Shown: positions 42,602-51,462 of the stretch, piece after piece
How the letters are laid out: each line of letters opens with the position of its first letter
Position numbering within the stretch: position 1 is the first letter of the stretch
Origin: an uncultured Eubacteriales bacterium
Lineage (GTDB): Bacteria; Bacillota; Clostridia; Oscillospirales; CAG-382
Length of the DNA: 64,000 nt
Direction of reading: 5' to 3'
NCBI GenBank assembly: GCA_934502885.1
Contig: CAKSUT010000002.1
Location: forward strand, 124,001 to 188,000
Notes under the pieces: model-generated
What the model saw: the letters and a program-made list of their open reading frames with translations, nothing else
Database searches by the model: none
Told to the model about the DNA's origin: nothing
Translations under genes and position numbers: made by a program

Positions 42602-43216
42602 ATGCCCTATATTGAAAGTGAAACCATTGTATGGCTGATGTTTTTCGGCATTTGCCTCGGCGCGGTCTACGCATTTTTCACAAAGCGTTTTCTCGGCAGT
42701 CTTGTGAGAAAGCTCATCGCCGAAAAAGCAGCCTCCGAATCGAGTGCCATGACGCTTGCTGAACTCGGTTACGGTAAGGTTTCGTCGGCGTTTATGAAAA
42801 GATGTCTCAAAGAAGGCTGCGGACTGAGAAAATACGTCGGAGTCGTTTTTCCCGAGACACAAGGAGAACGGGATCTTCTGATACGCGAAAAAGCGGAGGA
42901 ACAGCGTTATTTTCTTCCGTATGACAAGTACGAAGTCGCCGAAAAGCGCTACAGCGACAGCGGCACGACCTTCGGAGTTCTGGTTTTGACGGTGGTTTTG
43001 TTCTTTGTCGTTGCCGTAGCTTCGACGGTTATTGTTCCGTTTATGATAAGGATTATCGGTACGAGAACCGATGCCGGCAATGCAAAGCGCACGGAAACCA
43101 CGGAAAGCTTTTCGGAAAGCACCGTGCAGAATAACGAGGCTGACGTTGCGGATGACACAGGGAACAACAACGACGAAGGGTTTTCGATGCTCGGACCGAG
43201 CAATAATTCTCGCTGA
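42602..43216 (+). CDS. Two-helix membrane protein of unknown function
   Basis: 204 residues: a membrane helix at about 9-28 (IVWLMFFGICLGAVYAFF), a cytosolic helical middle with YFLPYDKYEVAEKRYSDSG, a second helix at about 119-145 (VLVLTVVLFFVVAVASTVIV) and an Asn/Asp-rich tail (NNEADVADDTGNNNDEGF). ATG at 42602 is 8 bases after GAGGTGA. It sits between serS and the MORN protein with short gaps, so probably one transcript. No family recognised. Confidence 0.72.
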   Translation: MPYIESETIVWLMFFGICLGAVYAFFTKRFLGSLVRKLIAEKAASESSAMTLAELGYGKVSSAFMKRCLKEGCGLRKYVGVVFPETQGERDLLIREKAEEQRYFLPYDKYEVAEKRYSDSGTTFGVLVLTVVLFFVVAVASTVIVPFMIRIIGTRTDAGNAKRTETTESFSESTVQNNEADVADDTGNNNDEGFSMLGPSNNSR

Positions 43217-43221
43217 AAGGT

Positions 43222-43998
43222 ATGGTACGGAGTATGAAAAACTTTGTTTTGACCGTTTTGTGCATAGCTCTTGCGATACTCATATGTATTGCCTGCGCAG
43301 TGTACGGATTCGGCTACAGATACATAAATCTCCCCGATCTCGAGCTTAAGTACTTCGGCACGGTTGACAAGGATCTCCAGCCGCTCAAGGGTACGATATA
43401 CTATTCCGACGGCTCGAAAGGTTCTCTCGACGCAAAGGAGTCAACGATTACCTACAGCAACGGCGATGTTTACTACGGCGATATCTCCGGGCTTACCAGA
43501 AGCGGAACGGGAAAGTACACCTTTAAGGCGACCGGCGACGTATACTTCGGCACTTTCGAGAACGACAAAATGTCCGATTACGGAACGTACACCTTCTCGA
43601 ACGGCGATATTTACAAGGGCGGCTTTCAGAACGGAAAGCGTCACGGAGAGGGTGTGTACAAGTACTGCGACGGTGCGGAATACAACGGCGAATATGCAAA
43701 CGGACTCCGCAACGGCAGAGGCATCTTCACATGGGCAGACGGAACTGTCTACAACGGAGACTTTGTAAACGACCTCAAGGAGGGTTACGGAATAATAACC
43801 TACAGCAACGGCGACGTTTACACGGGCAACTTCGTCAAGGACAAGCGTGAGGGCAGCGGTACATATGAGTGGAAAGCTCAGGGTGCACGCTACGAAGGTA
43901 CTTTCACCAACAATGAAATAACCGGTCACGGCAGAATAATCTTCGCCTCCGGCAGAATTTTCGAGGGCGACTTCGAGAACGGGAAGCCGCTTGCTTAA
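43222..43998 (+). CDS. Membrane-anchored MORN-repeat protein
   Basis: 258 residues: one N-terminal membrane helix (about 7-30) and then seven or eight MORN repeats, e.g. YTFSNGDIYKGGFQNGKRHG, YKYCDGAEYNGEYANGLRNG and ITYSNGDVYTGNFVKDKREG. The first repeats, near residues 58-95, are degenerate. MORN repeats bind membranes or proteins; a bacterial function cannot be assigned. The repeats would lie outside the membrane if the helix acts as an uncleaved anchor. Start ATG at 43222 or 43234; neither has ideal ribosome-site spacing. Last gene before the terminator at 44030. Confidence 0.85.
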   Translation: MVRSMKNFVLTVLCIALAILICIACAVYGFGYRYINLPDLELKYFGTVDKDLQPLKGTIYYSDGSKGSLDAKESTITYSNGDVYYGDISGLTRSGTGKYTFKATGDVYFGTFENDKMSDYGTYTFSNGDIYKGGFQNGKRHGEGVYKYCDGAEYNGEYANGLRNGRGIFTWADGTVYNGDFVNDLKEGYGIITYSNGDVYTGNFVKDKREGSGTYEWKAQGARYEGTFTNNEITGHGRIIFASGRIFEGDFENGKPLA

Positions 43999-44029
43999 GA
44001 CCGTGATGTAATTTAACGCAATAAAAATT

Positions 44030-44065
44030 CGGGTTGTACACCTTACGATGTTACAACCCGTTTTT
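44030..44065 (+). terminator. Rho-independent terminator of the serS-MORN transcript
   Basis: Perfect 9-bp stem CGGGTTGTA/TACAACCCG with a 13-base loop followed by TTTTT. Confidence 0.93.
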
Positions 44066-44108
44066 GTCTGAATATAAATTTTACGTTTACGAATGGAGTC
44101 TTTTCGGA

Positions 44109-44924
44109 ATGAACATTTTTGAGAACGGGGAAAAAACGGAGGTCTTGGAGGGTATAATATCGGTAAAAGCCGCCATAGAGTCGGGAAAACGGAAGATAGA
44201 AACAGTGTTCGTCGATCTCGGCAAGTACAAAAAGCGTGACAGAAAGATAACGCACTTTGTCGGCGCGCTCAAAGCGCGCGGAATAAAGTATGAGCTTTGC
44301 GAGAGAGGTGTGATAGACGCCTTTGTCGCGGAGCATGACCCGAACGGCGGTCACTCGCACGGCGGAGTTGCGGCGGCGGTAAGCGAGAGAAAATACGACA
44401 CGGTAAGCGAAATTCTTGCAAAGTGCGCCGCCGAAAAAGGATATATCGTTTTTCTCGACGGTGTAGAGGACCCTTTCAACCTCGGATATGCTTTGCGCAG
44501 TCTTTACGCTTTCGGTGTAACCGGAATAATCCTGCCCAAAAGAGACTTTTCCTCTTGCGCGGGCGTGCTTGCAAGGTCGTCCGCCGGCGCAAGCGAACTG
44601 TGTCCCACCGCACTTGCGGAGCTTGACACACCGGAGAAACGTCTTTCCTTTATAAGCGAGCTTCGTTCTCTCGGCATTTCACTCGGCTGTGCGGCGGTGT
44701 CGTCGTCTTCCATCCCTGCCGACGAATACGTATACCCTTCCCCGTTCATTCTCTTCATCGGCGGCGAAAAGAGAGGCATTTCTCCGGAATTTGTCGAAAA
44801 TGCAGACGTTCTTCTGCACATTCCGTATGCAAGAGATTCGGTTCGGTATTCACTTCCGACAGCGGACGCCGCAAGCATTTTCGGCATGGCGATCTCGGGT
44901 ACGACGAGAAAGAACAGGCATTAA
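44109..44924 (+). CDS. SpoU/TrmH-family RNA 2'-O-methyltransferase
   Basis: 271 residues. The N-terminal substrate-binding domain is followed by the knotted SPOUT domain: FLDGVEDPFNLGYALRSLYAFG is motif 1 with the Asn (N) that begins the family signature, FILFIGGEKRGISPEF motif 2, and HIPYARDSVRYSLPTADAAS motif 3 (given in parts). Motif 3 has VRYSLPTADAAS rather than the common SLNVSVAAG, so specificity may differ from RlmB/TrmH. ATG at 44109 follows TGGAG at a long distance. Convergent with dapA; the two stop codons share bases. Confidence 0.85.
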   Translation: MNIFENGEKTEVLEGIISVKAAIESGKRKIETVFVDLGKYKKRDRKITHFVGALKARGIKYELCERGVIDAFVAEHDPNGGHSHGGVAAAVSERKYDTVSEILAKCAAEKGYIVFLDGVEDPFNLGYALRSLYAFGVTGIILPKRDFSSCAGVLARSSAGASELCPTALAELDTPEKRLSFISELRSLGISLGCAAVSSSSIPADEYVYPSPFILFIGGEKRGISPEFVENADVLLHIPYARDSVRYSLPTADAASIFGMAISGTTRKNRH

Positions 44925-45826
44925 ATCTTTGTCTCGAAAGCGTCGGGCGCGAAAAATTCTTCGAGACATCTGTCAAGCTTCACGGCATTGTAATCCGAAA
45001 GCGGAGTCAGCGGAAGACGAAGAATGTTTTCGCAGAAACCGAGTCTCGACATTGCGTACTTTATCGGTATCGGGTTTACCTCGCTGAAAAGACATTCGTT
45101 CAGCTTGCAGAGCATTATCTGGAGTCTTGCGGCCTTTTCGACCTCGCCTTTTTCAAAAAGGCGGCACATATCGGAAAGCATACGGGGCAAAATATTTGAC
45201 GCAACCGATATGACTCCGAGTCCTCCGAGCGACATTATCGGAATTGTGTCCGCGTCGTTTCCGGAGTATATTTCGGCGTCCGGGCAGAGTGAGAGCGTTT
45301 TCGCGCATGAAGAAATGTTCCCGTTAGCCTCCTTTATGCCGACGATGTTGTCAATCTTCATAAGCTCCGCGTATACCTCGGGACTGACGTTGAGTCCCGT
45401 CCGCGACGGAACATTGTACACGATTATCGGCAGAGGCACGGTTTTCGCAACCGTTTCGTAATGCTCGATAAGTCCGCTTCGCGATGCTTTGTTGTAGTAC
45501 GGAGTGACGATGAGAAGTCCGTCCGCTCCGGCGTTTGCGGCATCCTCCGAAAGCGATACGGTGCGGTAGGTGCTGTTGCTTCCGGTTCCGGCTATTACGG
45601 GAACCCTTCCGTCGGCAACGCTCACCGCAAAAGCGATGAGCTCCTTTCGCTCTCTTATTGTGAGAGTCGCGGATTCTCCCGTCGTTCCGCAGACGACAAG
45701 AGCGTCTATACCCTCGCCTATCTGATATTCTATGATGTCGGCAAAAGAGGCGTAGTCTATCTCGTCGTTCACCGTAAACGGCGTTATAAGCGCCGTTGCC
45801 GCTCCTTTAAACAGTGCCATGGTCAT
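44921..45826 (-). CDS. dapA: 4-hydroxy-tetrahydrodipicolinate synthase
   Basis: 301 residues, class I aldolase barrel. VCGTTGESATLT carries the catalytic Thr pair, YNVPSRTGLNVS the Tyr and Arg, VGIKEANGN the Schiff-base lysine and YSGNDADTIP the product-binding segment. It condenses pyruvate and aspartate semialdehyde for lysine, diaminopimelate and, in spore formers, dipicolinate. Either ATG at 45826 or 45820 may start it; both lie just after GGGACGG. No other lysine gene is close. Confidence 0.95.
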   Translation of the reverse strand: MTMALFKGAATALITPFTVNDEIDYASFADIIEYQIGEGIDALVVCGTTGESATLTIRERKELIAFAVSVADGRVPVIAGTGSNSTYRTVSLSEDAANAGADGLLIVTPYYNKASRSGLIEHYETVAKTVPLPIIVYNVPSRTGLNVSPEVYAELMKIDNIVGIKEANGNISSCAKTLSLCPDAEIYSGNDADTIPIMSLGGLGVISVASNILPRMLSDMCRLFEKGEVEKAARLQIMLCKLNECLFSEVNPIPIKYAMSRLGFCENILRLPLTPLSDYNAVKLDRCLEEFFAPDAFETKI

Positions 45827-46018
45827 TACCGTCCCTTACGTTATGTATATTTTTATTATATTCCGAAGACGGTAATACGTGTATGCTTTTCGTCATTTTA
45901 TACTGAAAAATTGCCTACTGTTACCAATTACGCACAGTGATTTTGTATGTGTTATGCTAACTGCACAAAAGTGTGGAAACAAATTGTGAACATTTAATAA
46001 AATAGTTCTCTTGCCCCC

Positions 46019-46047
46019 TTGACAATTTGCATAAAAGGGGGTAAAAT
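46019..46047 (+). promoter_or_regulatory. Promoter of the prmA operon
   Basis: TTGACA (46019-46024), 17-base spacer, TAAAAT (46042-46047). It lies in the 343-base gap between dapA and prmA, which otherwise holds AT-rich sequence and no clear dapA promoter. The leader to the ATG is about 115 bases. Confidence 0.88.
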
Positions 46048-46168
46048 GTAGAGGCTTAAGGTAAAAGGGTATTTGAGCGTATCCGCGCAGACGCCGAAAT
46101 CGGGAAATATAAAGGTTTCTGTCGGCGCGCCGGAGCGTTTTTTGCGCGGAAAGGACTAAAGACTTTTT

Positions 46169-47158
46169 ATGTTTTGGACTGAAGCAGCCGTGTATACCAC
46201 GACTGAGGGAATTGACGCTGTTGCCGGCATTCTTCTTTTGAACGACATCACCGGTTATTCGGTGGAGGACAGCCGCGACTTCAACGATTTTCTCGAACGC
46301 CGTGAGGTATACTGGGACTACATTGAGGATGACCTTTTCCGTCTCCGCGAATGTGAAACGAAGGTTACGTTCTATCTTCCCGACAACGGTCAGGGTCGTG
46401 ACAGACTCGCCGCAATACGTGAGTCGCTCGCAAGGCTTAAGTCGGAGGACAGGGACGGTGTGTTCGGAAGACTTGAGGTCGATATCACGAAGATAGCCGA
46501 CGAGGACTGGGAGAACAACTGGAAGCAGTATTTCAAGCCGTTCACGGTCGGAGAAAAAATAGCGATAAAGCCGACGTGGGAAAGTTACGACAATCCCGAA
46601 GGCAGAACCATACTTGAAATAGATCCGTCGTCGTCCTTCGGCACGGGTTCTCACATGACGACAAGACTCTGCCTTGAAGCGATTGAGAAATACGTTACGC
46701 CGGACACGAAAACGCTCCTTGATATGGGATGCGGAAGCGGCATACTCGGAATTGCGGCGAACCTCTTAAATCCCGAGGTTGACGTGACTGCGGTTGACAT
46801 TGAGGAAAATTCGATAAGAATTGCGACCGAAAACGCCGCACTCAACAGAATCTCAAACGAAAAGTTCCATCCGTACTGCGGCAACGTTCTTCTCGACAGT
46901 GAGCTTCTTGCCAAGGTGCGTGAAAAGAAATACGACATAATTGCGGCAAACATCGTTTCCGATATCATAATGATGATGTCGCCGATGTTCCGCGAGGTAC
47001 TCGCCGACGACGGAGTTCTGATATGCTCCGGCATTATCTCGGAGCGTGCGAAGGAAGTTGAAAACGCGCTTCTCTCAAAGGGATTCGAGACGGTCGAGTT
47101 TAACGACAACGACGGCTGGGCGGCTATCGTGTTACGTCATGCGCCGAACAGGAGTTAA
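46169..47158 (+). CDS. prmA: Ribosomal protein L11 methyltransferase
   Basis: 329 residues. N-terminal recognition domain, the linker WENNWKQYFKPFTVGEKIAI, SSSFGTGSHMTTRLCLEA, the SAM site LLDMGCGSGILGIAANLL and NIVSDIIMMMSPM are all PrmA hallmarks. It trimethylates lysines and the N-terminus of L11. It precedes rsmE with a 6-base gap, a common pairing in Firmicutes. Confidence 0.95.
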   Translation: MFWTEAAVYTTTEGIDAVAGILLLNDITGYSVEDSRDFNDFLERREVYWDYIEDDLFRLRECETKVTFYLPDNGQGRDRLAAIRESLARLKSEDRDGVFGRLEVDITKIADEDWENNWKQYFKPFTVGEKIAIKPTWESYDNPEGRTILEIDPSSSFGTGSHMTTRLCLEAIEKYVTPDTKTLLDMGCGSGILGIAANLLNPEVDVTAVDIEENSIRIATENAALNRISNEKFHPYCGNVLLDSELLAKVREKKYDIIAANIVSDIIMMMSPMFREVLADDGVLICSGIISERAKEVENALLSKGFETVEFNDNDGWAAIVLRHAPNRS

Positions 47159-47164
47159 GACGGT

Positions 47165-47920
47165 ATGCCGAGATTTTTTACCGACAGAGTAAACGGCGGC
47201 ACAATCGTTATGACAGGTGAGGACGCACGCCACATGATCCGTTCACTCCGCATGAAACCGGGCGAGAGCGTCACGGTGTGCGACTTTTTCAACACCGAGT
47301 ACGAATGCACTGTCGAAAAGCTCACCGACACTGAGGTGACTCTCAAGATTGTTTCGTCGCACCCCTCGGAGTGCGAACCGACAGTTGCCGTGACGGTTTA
47401 TCAGGCTCTCACGAAAGGCGACAAGTTCGACACGATAGTGCAAAAGGCAGTCGAGCTCGGTGCGGTGAGAATTGTACCGGTGCTGACCGAAAGATGCGTC
47501 TCAAGACCCGACGAAAAATCCATGCAGAAAAAATGCGAACGGTGGAGAAAGATAGCACTTGAAGCGGCTAAACAGTGCGGACGGGCGAGAATTCCGCTTG
47601 TTTCCGATGTGCGGACGGTGAATGAAGTTGTCGGTGAGATGGCTGAAAGTACTCTTTCGTTCGTGTGTTATGAGAAAGAATCGGAGGTTTCGCTCAGAGC
47701 GTATCTCGACTCAAATTCCGAGAAGCTTGACTCTGCCGGCAATGCCGCATCAATCTCATTCCTTATAGGGAGCGAGGGCGGTCTTTCCGACGAAGAAGCG
47801 GAGCTTTTCCGCAAAAACGGCATCGCAACGGTATCTCTCGGAAAGAGGATACTGCGCACCGAAACCGCACCGATTGCGGTACTTTCCGCGGTGATGTTCC
47901 GCACGCGGAATCTTGAATGA
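47165..47920 (+). CDS. rsmE: 16S rRNA m3U1498 methyltransferase
   Basis: 251 residues. N-terminal PUA-like domain (MPRFFTDRV, HMIRSLRMKPGESVTV), then the SPOUT domain with KGDKFDTIVQKAVELGAVRI, KCERWRKIALEAAKQCGRAR, LIGSEGGLSDEEAELFRKNG and SLGKRILRTETAPIAVLS, the full RsmE signature. Methylates N3 of U1498 in 16S rRNA. Confidence 0.96.
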   Translation: MPRFFTDRVNGGTIVMTGEDARHMIRSLRMKPGESVTVCDFFNTEYECTVEKLTDTEVTLKIVSSHPSECEPTVAVTVYQALTKGDKFDTIVQKAVELGAVRIVPVLTERCVSRPDEKSMQKKCERWRKIALEAAKQCGRARIPLVSDVRTVNEVVGEMAESTLSFVCYEKESEVSLRAYLDSNSEKLDSAGNAASISFLIGSEGGLSDEEAELFRKNGIATVSLGKRILRTETAPIAVLSAVMFRTRNLE

Positions 47921-47951
47921 TGAATAATAAACAGAATAGGAGAATTTGACT

Positions 47952-48725
47952 ATGGCAAAAAAGACAAAAAAGAGTGCTGTCCGCAGCGAGAAAAACAAGC
48001 TCGTTGAAGATATCGGCTTCTTTAAATCATCAGTGCTGTTCCTCATGCTTTGCGCTGTCGTACTGTTCACCCTGAGAATCGACGAAATCGGAGGAAGAAC
48101 CTTCTCAAAAATGACAGCGTCGTGGCTTCCCTTCGCCTACGGTCACATTCAGCTCTTATTCGTTTTCGGAGTTCTTACGGTCGCTTCCGCGGTATATTAC
48201 TTCATATGCCGCAAAAAGAAGCTTGACGAATCGTTCCGATACATCTCGAGTCTCAACCTTTTGAGTCTCACCGGCTTCTGCACACTCTACTGCTTCATTT
48301 ACAGCATAGACGCAAGCTCACTGAAGCTTCTCGTTGCGACTGCCGTCTGCGGTGCGTTCTACTACGTCACGAAGTTCTACAACAAGGATTTTGTATACTT
48401 CTACCTCTTTAATGTTGTTCTCTGCTACAATGTTTGGTCGCTGTTCGGCGTGGGCGCCGCAAGCAGACCCGTGCTCAACATGATTCTCAAGTTTGCCGGT
48501 GTCGCCGCTTTCGCAGTTGTATGCTTCCTCATTTACCGCGCGAAAAAGTCGGCGGGAAAAGAAGGGTTCATCATCTGGCCTTTTGCGGTTTCGGCATTCT
48601 TCTTCGCGGCTCTCGCCGTTCTGCTCCTCACCGTTCAGTCTGTTACCCCGGCAGTCGCTCTGATAGTTATGCTTATTCAGCTTGTCGCGGCAACAGTCTA
48701 CTACACAGTTAAAGTATTAAATTGA
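47952..48725 (+). CDS. Polytopic membrane protein of unknown function
   Basis: 257 residues, a basic N-terminus (AKKTKKSAVRSEKNK) and about eight membrane helices without charged catalytic motifs. ATG at 47952 follows AGGAGAA. It lies between rsmE and the CdaR-like regulator in the same transcript. No family recognised; a transporter-like or structural role cannot be told apart. Confidence 0.72.
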   Translation: MAKKTKKSAVRSEKNKLVEDIGFFKSSVLFLMLCAVVLFTLRIDEIGGRTFSKMTASWLPFAYGHIQLLFVFGVLTVASAVYYFICRKKKLDESFRYISSLNLLSLTGFCTLYCFIYSIDASSLKLLVATAVCGAFYYVTKFYNKDFVYFYLFNVVLCYNVWSLFGVGAASRPVLNMILKFAGVAAFAVVCFLIYRAKKSAGKEGFIIWPFAVSAFFFAALAVLLLTVQSVTPAVALIVMLIQLVAATVYYTVKVLN

Positions 48726-48741
48726 GTCGGAGGTAAATAAA

Positions 48742-49827
48742 ATGTCTAACAGATTGTTTCAGGGTATTGTTCACCAGCTTAGGGAAAACGTTGAACGCAC
48801 AATCGGCATTGTCGATGAAAACGGCGTTATAATCGCTTGCAGCGATCTTGTAAGAATCGGAGAGGAAATGCCCGAGGTCACTGAGAATCTTGCTTACAAT
48901 CTCGAGCATTACATTACCTCGGGCTGTACCTTCAAGCCCATCGGCACTTCGTCGAAGCTTGAGTATATCGTAATGGTTGAGGGCGAGGACGAGGTTGCGC
49001 TTGACGTCGCGTCGGTTCTTTCGATTTCCCTTTCCCAGATAAAGACGCTCTACGATGAAAAATACGACAAGTCAAGTTTCATAAAGAATATCATTCTCGA
49101 CAACATACTTCCGAGCGATATTTACGTAAAGGCGAAGGAGCTACACTTCAACAACGAAGCTCACAGAGCGGTTTTCCTCATCAGATTCGGCGAGAAAAAC
49201 GACGTTATGCCCTACGACATTCTCCAGGCAATGTTCCCCGAGAAATCCAAGGACTACATAATAAGCGTAGGCGAAACGGATATAGTTCTCGTAAAAGAGG
49301 TTAAGGCAAACTGCGACTCAAAGGAGCTTGAAAAGGTTGCGCGCTCCATTGTCGAGACGGTAAATGCAGACTTCTTTATAAATGTTGTCGTCGGTATCGG
49401 TTCGGTTGCCGAGAACATAAGAGACCTTGCCCGTTCGTTCAAGGAGGCTCAGGTTGCCATTGAGGTCGGAAAGGTATTTGACACCGAGAAGAACATCATC
49501 AACTACGAGAATCTCGGTATCGGCAGACTTATATATCAGCTTCCCACAACTCTCTGCGAGATGTTCCTTCAGGAGGTATTCAAGAAGGGTTCTCTCGAAA
49601 GCCTTGACAGAGAAACTCTCATGACGATTCAGGCGTTCTTCGAGAACAATCTTAACGTCTCCGAAACCTCGAGAAAGCTCTTTGTACACAGAAACACTCT
49701 TGTTTACAGACTCGAAAAGATACGCAAGCTCACCGGTCTTGACCTTCGCGAGTTCGAGCACGCAATCACCTTCAAGGTTGCGCTCATGGTCAAGAAGTAT
49801 CTCACATCAAAGCCGATCAAGTATTGA
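48742..49827 (+). CDS. CdaR/PucR-type transcriptional regulator
   Basis: 361 residues. The N-terminal sugar-diacid-recognition domain (GIVDENGVIIACSD) is followed by a GGDEF-like middle region and the PucR C-terminal helix-turn-helix: AFFENNLNVSETSRKLFVHR and NTLVYRLEKIRKLTG (contiguous). Relatives activate genes for glycerate, galactarate or purine breakdown, or sense redox/acid cues. No catabolic genes are adjacent, so the regulon is unknown. Strong GGAGG before the ATG; terminator at 49853. Confidence 0.9.
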   Translation: MSNRLFQGIVHQLRENVERTIGIVDENGVIIACSDLVRIGEEMPEVTENLAYNLEHYITSGCTFKPIGTSSKLEYIVMVEGEDEVALDVASVLSISLSQIKTLYDEKYDKSSFIKNIILDNILPSDIYVKAKELHFNNEAHRAVFLIRFGEKNDVMPYDILQAMFPEKSKDYIISVGETDIVLVKEVKANCDSKELEKVARSIVETVNADFFINVVVGIGSVAENIRDLARSFKEAQVAIEVGKVFDTEKNIINYENLGIGRLIYQLPTTLCEMFLQEVFKKGSLESLDRETLMTIQAFFENNLNVSETSRKLFVHRNTLVYRLEKIRKLTGLDLREFEHAITFKVALMVKKYLTSKPIKY

Positions 49828-49852
49828 TCCGGCAGTCAATCTGCATAATTTG

Positions 49853-49890
49853 CTGCCGAAGCGCACCCGAAGGTCGCCTCGGCAGTTTTT
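49853..49890 (+). terminator. Rho-independent terminator after the CdaR-like gene
   Basis: CTGCCGA-GCG/CGC-TCGGCAG stem followed by TTTTT. Confidence 0.9.
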
Positions 49891-49937
49891 CGTAAAATAA
49901 ACAGATGCAGTTTCTGTTAAACGGAGGTAGTTTCTGT

Positions 49938-51365
49938 ATGAACAATTGCGCTGTGCGGAGAATTTCCGCATTCGTTCTTTCACTGCTTTTCATTGTATCG
50001 GTTTTCTCGTTTACCGGATGTGAGAAAAGTGCTGTCAGCGTCATTCTCGACGGCGAAGACATAGGCGTTATGAGCGCACCGGCGTCGATAGGCGACGCAG
50101 TTCTCGCGCCTGCGGACGGAGTTTTCGGCGTACTCGGTGCAAAATGCTCTTACGACGCTTCGTCAGGCACGGTCACAGCGAAAAGCGAAACACTTGACTT
50201 TTCCTGCGCCGTAGGAGAAACGGCATTTACCGTAAACGGTGAAAAGTACGTTTTTTCCGCTCCGACACAGCTCATCAACGGAAAGCCGTATATTTCGGTC
50301 AAAGAGCTTTTCGAGAGTGCCGGGTACGGCGTCGAGTGGGACGGCGGAGACAGGATATACATCACCTCCCCGGAAAAGGGACTCGAGGTGCGTTTTATAG
50401 ACGTCGGTCAGGCTGATTCAGTTCTTCTTTTGTGCGACGGTGAATCAATGCTCATTGACGGCGGCAATGTTGCGGACAGCGACACTATTTACACGGTTCT
50501 CGACTACTACGGTCTCGACTACATAGACTGCGTTGTCTGCACACATGCACACGAGGATCACGTCGGAGGCTTATCGGCGGCTCTTGCAAAAGCGGAGGTC
50601 GGTGCCATATACGCTCCGGAAACGACGGTAAATACAAAAGCCTACGGCAACTTTGCGGCAAAGGCAAAAGAGCGCGGAGTCGAAATAACGCCTCCTTCTT
50701 TCGGCGACAGCTTCAGTCTCGGCGGCTCTCTCGTAACCTTTCTCGGACCGATAACCGAAGAAGGCGCCGACCTCAACAACACCTCCATTGTACTCAAGGT
50801 TGAGTACGGCGACGTGTCGTTTCTCTTCACGGGCGACGCCGAAGCCGAAGAAGAGGCGGCCATACTCGAGTCCGGGGCTGACGTGAGCGCGGACGTTTTG
50901 AAGGTCGGACACCACGGTTCGGTCACGTCAACGTCATACGTTTTTCTGCGCGAGGTTATGCCGAAGTACGCCGTTATTTCGGTCGGAAAGAACAACGACT
51001 ACGGTCATCCTCACGAAGAGGTTCTGTCAAGGCTCAGAGACGCCGGAGTAAAGCTATACAGAACAGATATGCAGGGTGATGTGGTTGCCGTGACGGACGG
51101 AAAGACAATAGAGTTTTCGACATTCAGAAACGAAAACGCCGAGGTGAACACCACCGTCGATAAAAGCAGAGAGGAAATCTCTCCCGATACGGACGATATT
51201 GCGGCGGAGGGCGCACGGTTTATCGGCAACAAAAAGACGAAAGCGCTTCACTCCTCCGACTGCGGAAATCTGCCGAAAGAAGACAATCGCGTTTATTTCG
51301 ACAGCTACGAAGACGCTCTCGCAGGGGGATATACGCCGCACAAAAATTGTCTCGGCAAAAAATAA
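49938..51365 (+). CDS. Secreted ComEC-like metallo-beta-lactamase-fold lipoprotein with Ada-like tail
   Basis: 475 residues. Lipoprotein signal ending FTGC; a stalk region like the copper-amine-oxidase N-terminal domain (LINGKPYISVKELFESAGYG); then a ComEC/Rec2-type MBL domain beginning VRFIDVGQADSVLLLCDG with the metal motif THAHEDHVGG, LFTGDAEAEEE and LKVGHHGSVTSTS. The C-terminus (FIGNKKTKALHSSDCGNL, GGYTPHKNC) is an Ada-type metal-binding module. Such proteins are thought to be surface nucleases or phosphodiesterases; no channel domain is present, so it is not ComEC itself. ATG at 49938 has GGAGG 10 bases upstream. It stands as a single gene between a terminator and an ECF-type promoter. 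Confidence 0.88.
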   Translation: MNNCAVRRISAFVLSLLFIVSVFSFTGCEKSAVSVILDGEDIGVMSAPASIGDAVLAPADGVFGVLGAKCSYDASSGTVTAKSETLDFSCAVGETAFTVNGEKYVFSAPTQLINGKPYISVKELFESAGYGVEWDGGDRIYITSPEKGLEVRFIDVGQADSVLLLCDGESMLIDGGNVADSDTIYTVLDYYGLDYIDCVVCTHAHEDHVGGLSAALAKAEVGAIYAPETTVNTKAYGNFAAKAKERGVEITPPSFGDSFSLGGSLVTFLGPITEEGADLNNTSIVLKVEYGDVSFLFTGDAEAEEEAAILESGADVSADVLKVGHHGSVTSTSYVFLREVMPKYAVISVGKNNDYGHPHEEVLSRLRDAGVKLYRTDMQGDVVAVTDGKTIEFSTFRNENAEVNTTVDKSREEISPDTDDIAAEGARFIGNKKTKALHSSDCGNLPKEDNRVYFDSYEDALAGGYTPHKNCLGKK

Positions 51366-51388
51366 TTTTACTTTTTTTGAAAAATAAG

Positions 51389-51414
51389 GGAACTTTTTAA
51401 TTGTTTCTTACGTC
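51389..51414 (+). promoter_or_regulatory. Putative ECF-sigma promoter of the SLH gene
   Basis: GGAAC (51389-51393) followed by a T-rich stretch, 17 bases, then CGTC (51411-51414). This is the -35/-10 pattern of Firmicutes ECF sigma factors; no sigma-A hexamers are seen in the 97-base gap. Confidence 0.55.
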
Positions 51415-51462
51415 ATATAAGCGAATCGTTAAGAACGAAAAAAGTGAAAAGGAGACGACATC

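Noticed and set aside
48742..49827. A second GGDEF enzyme (the GGDEF-like region of the CdaR-type regulator)
   Set aside because: This middle region is normal for CdaR/PucR proteins and lacks the cyclase signature, so it is not evidence for c-di-GMP synthesis.
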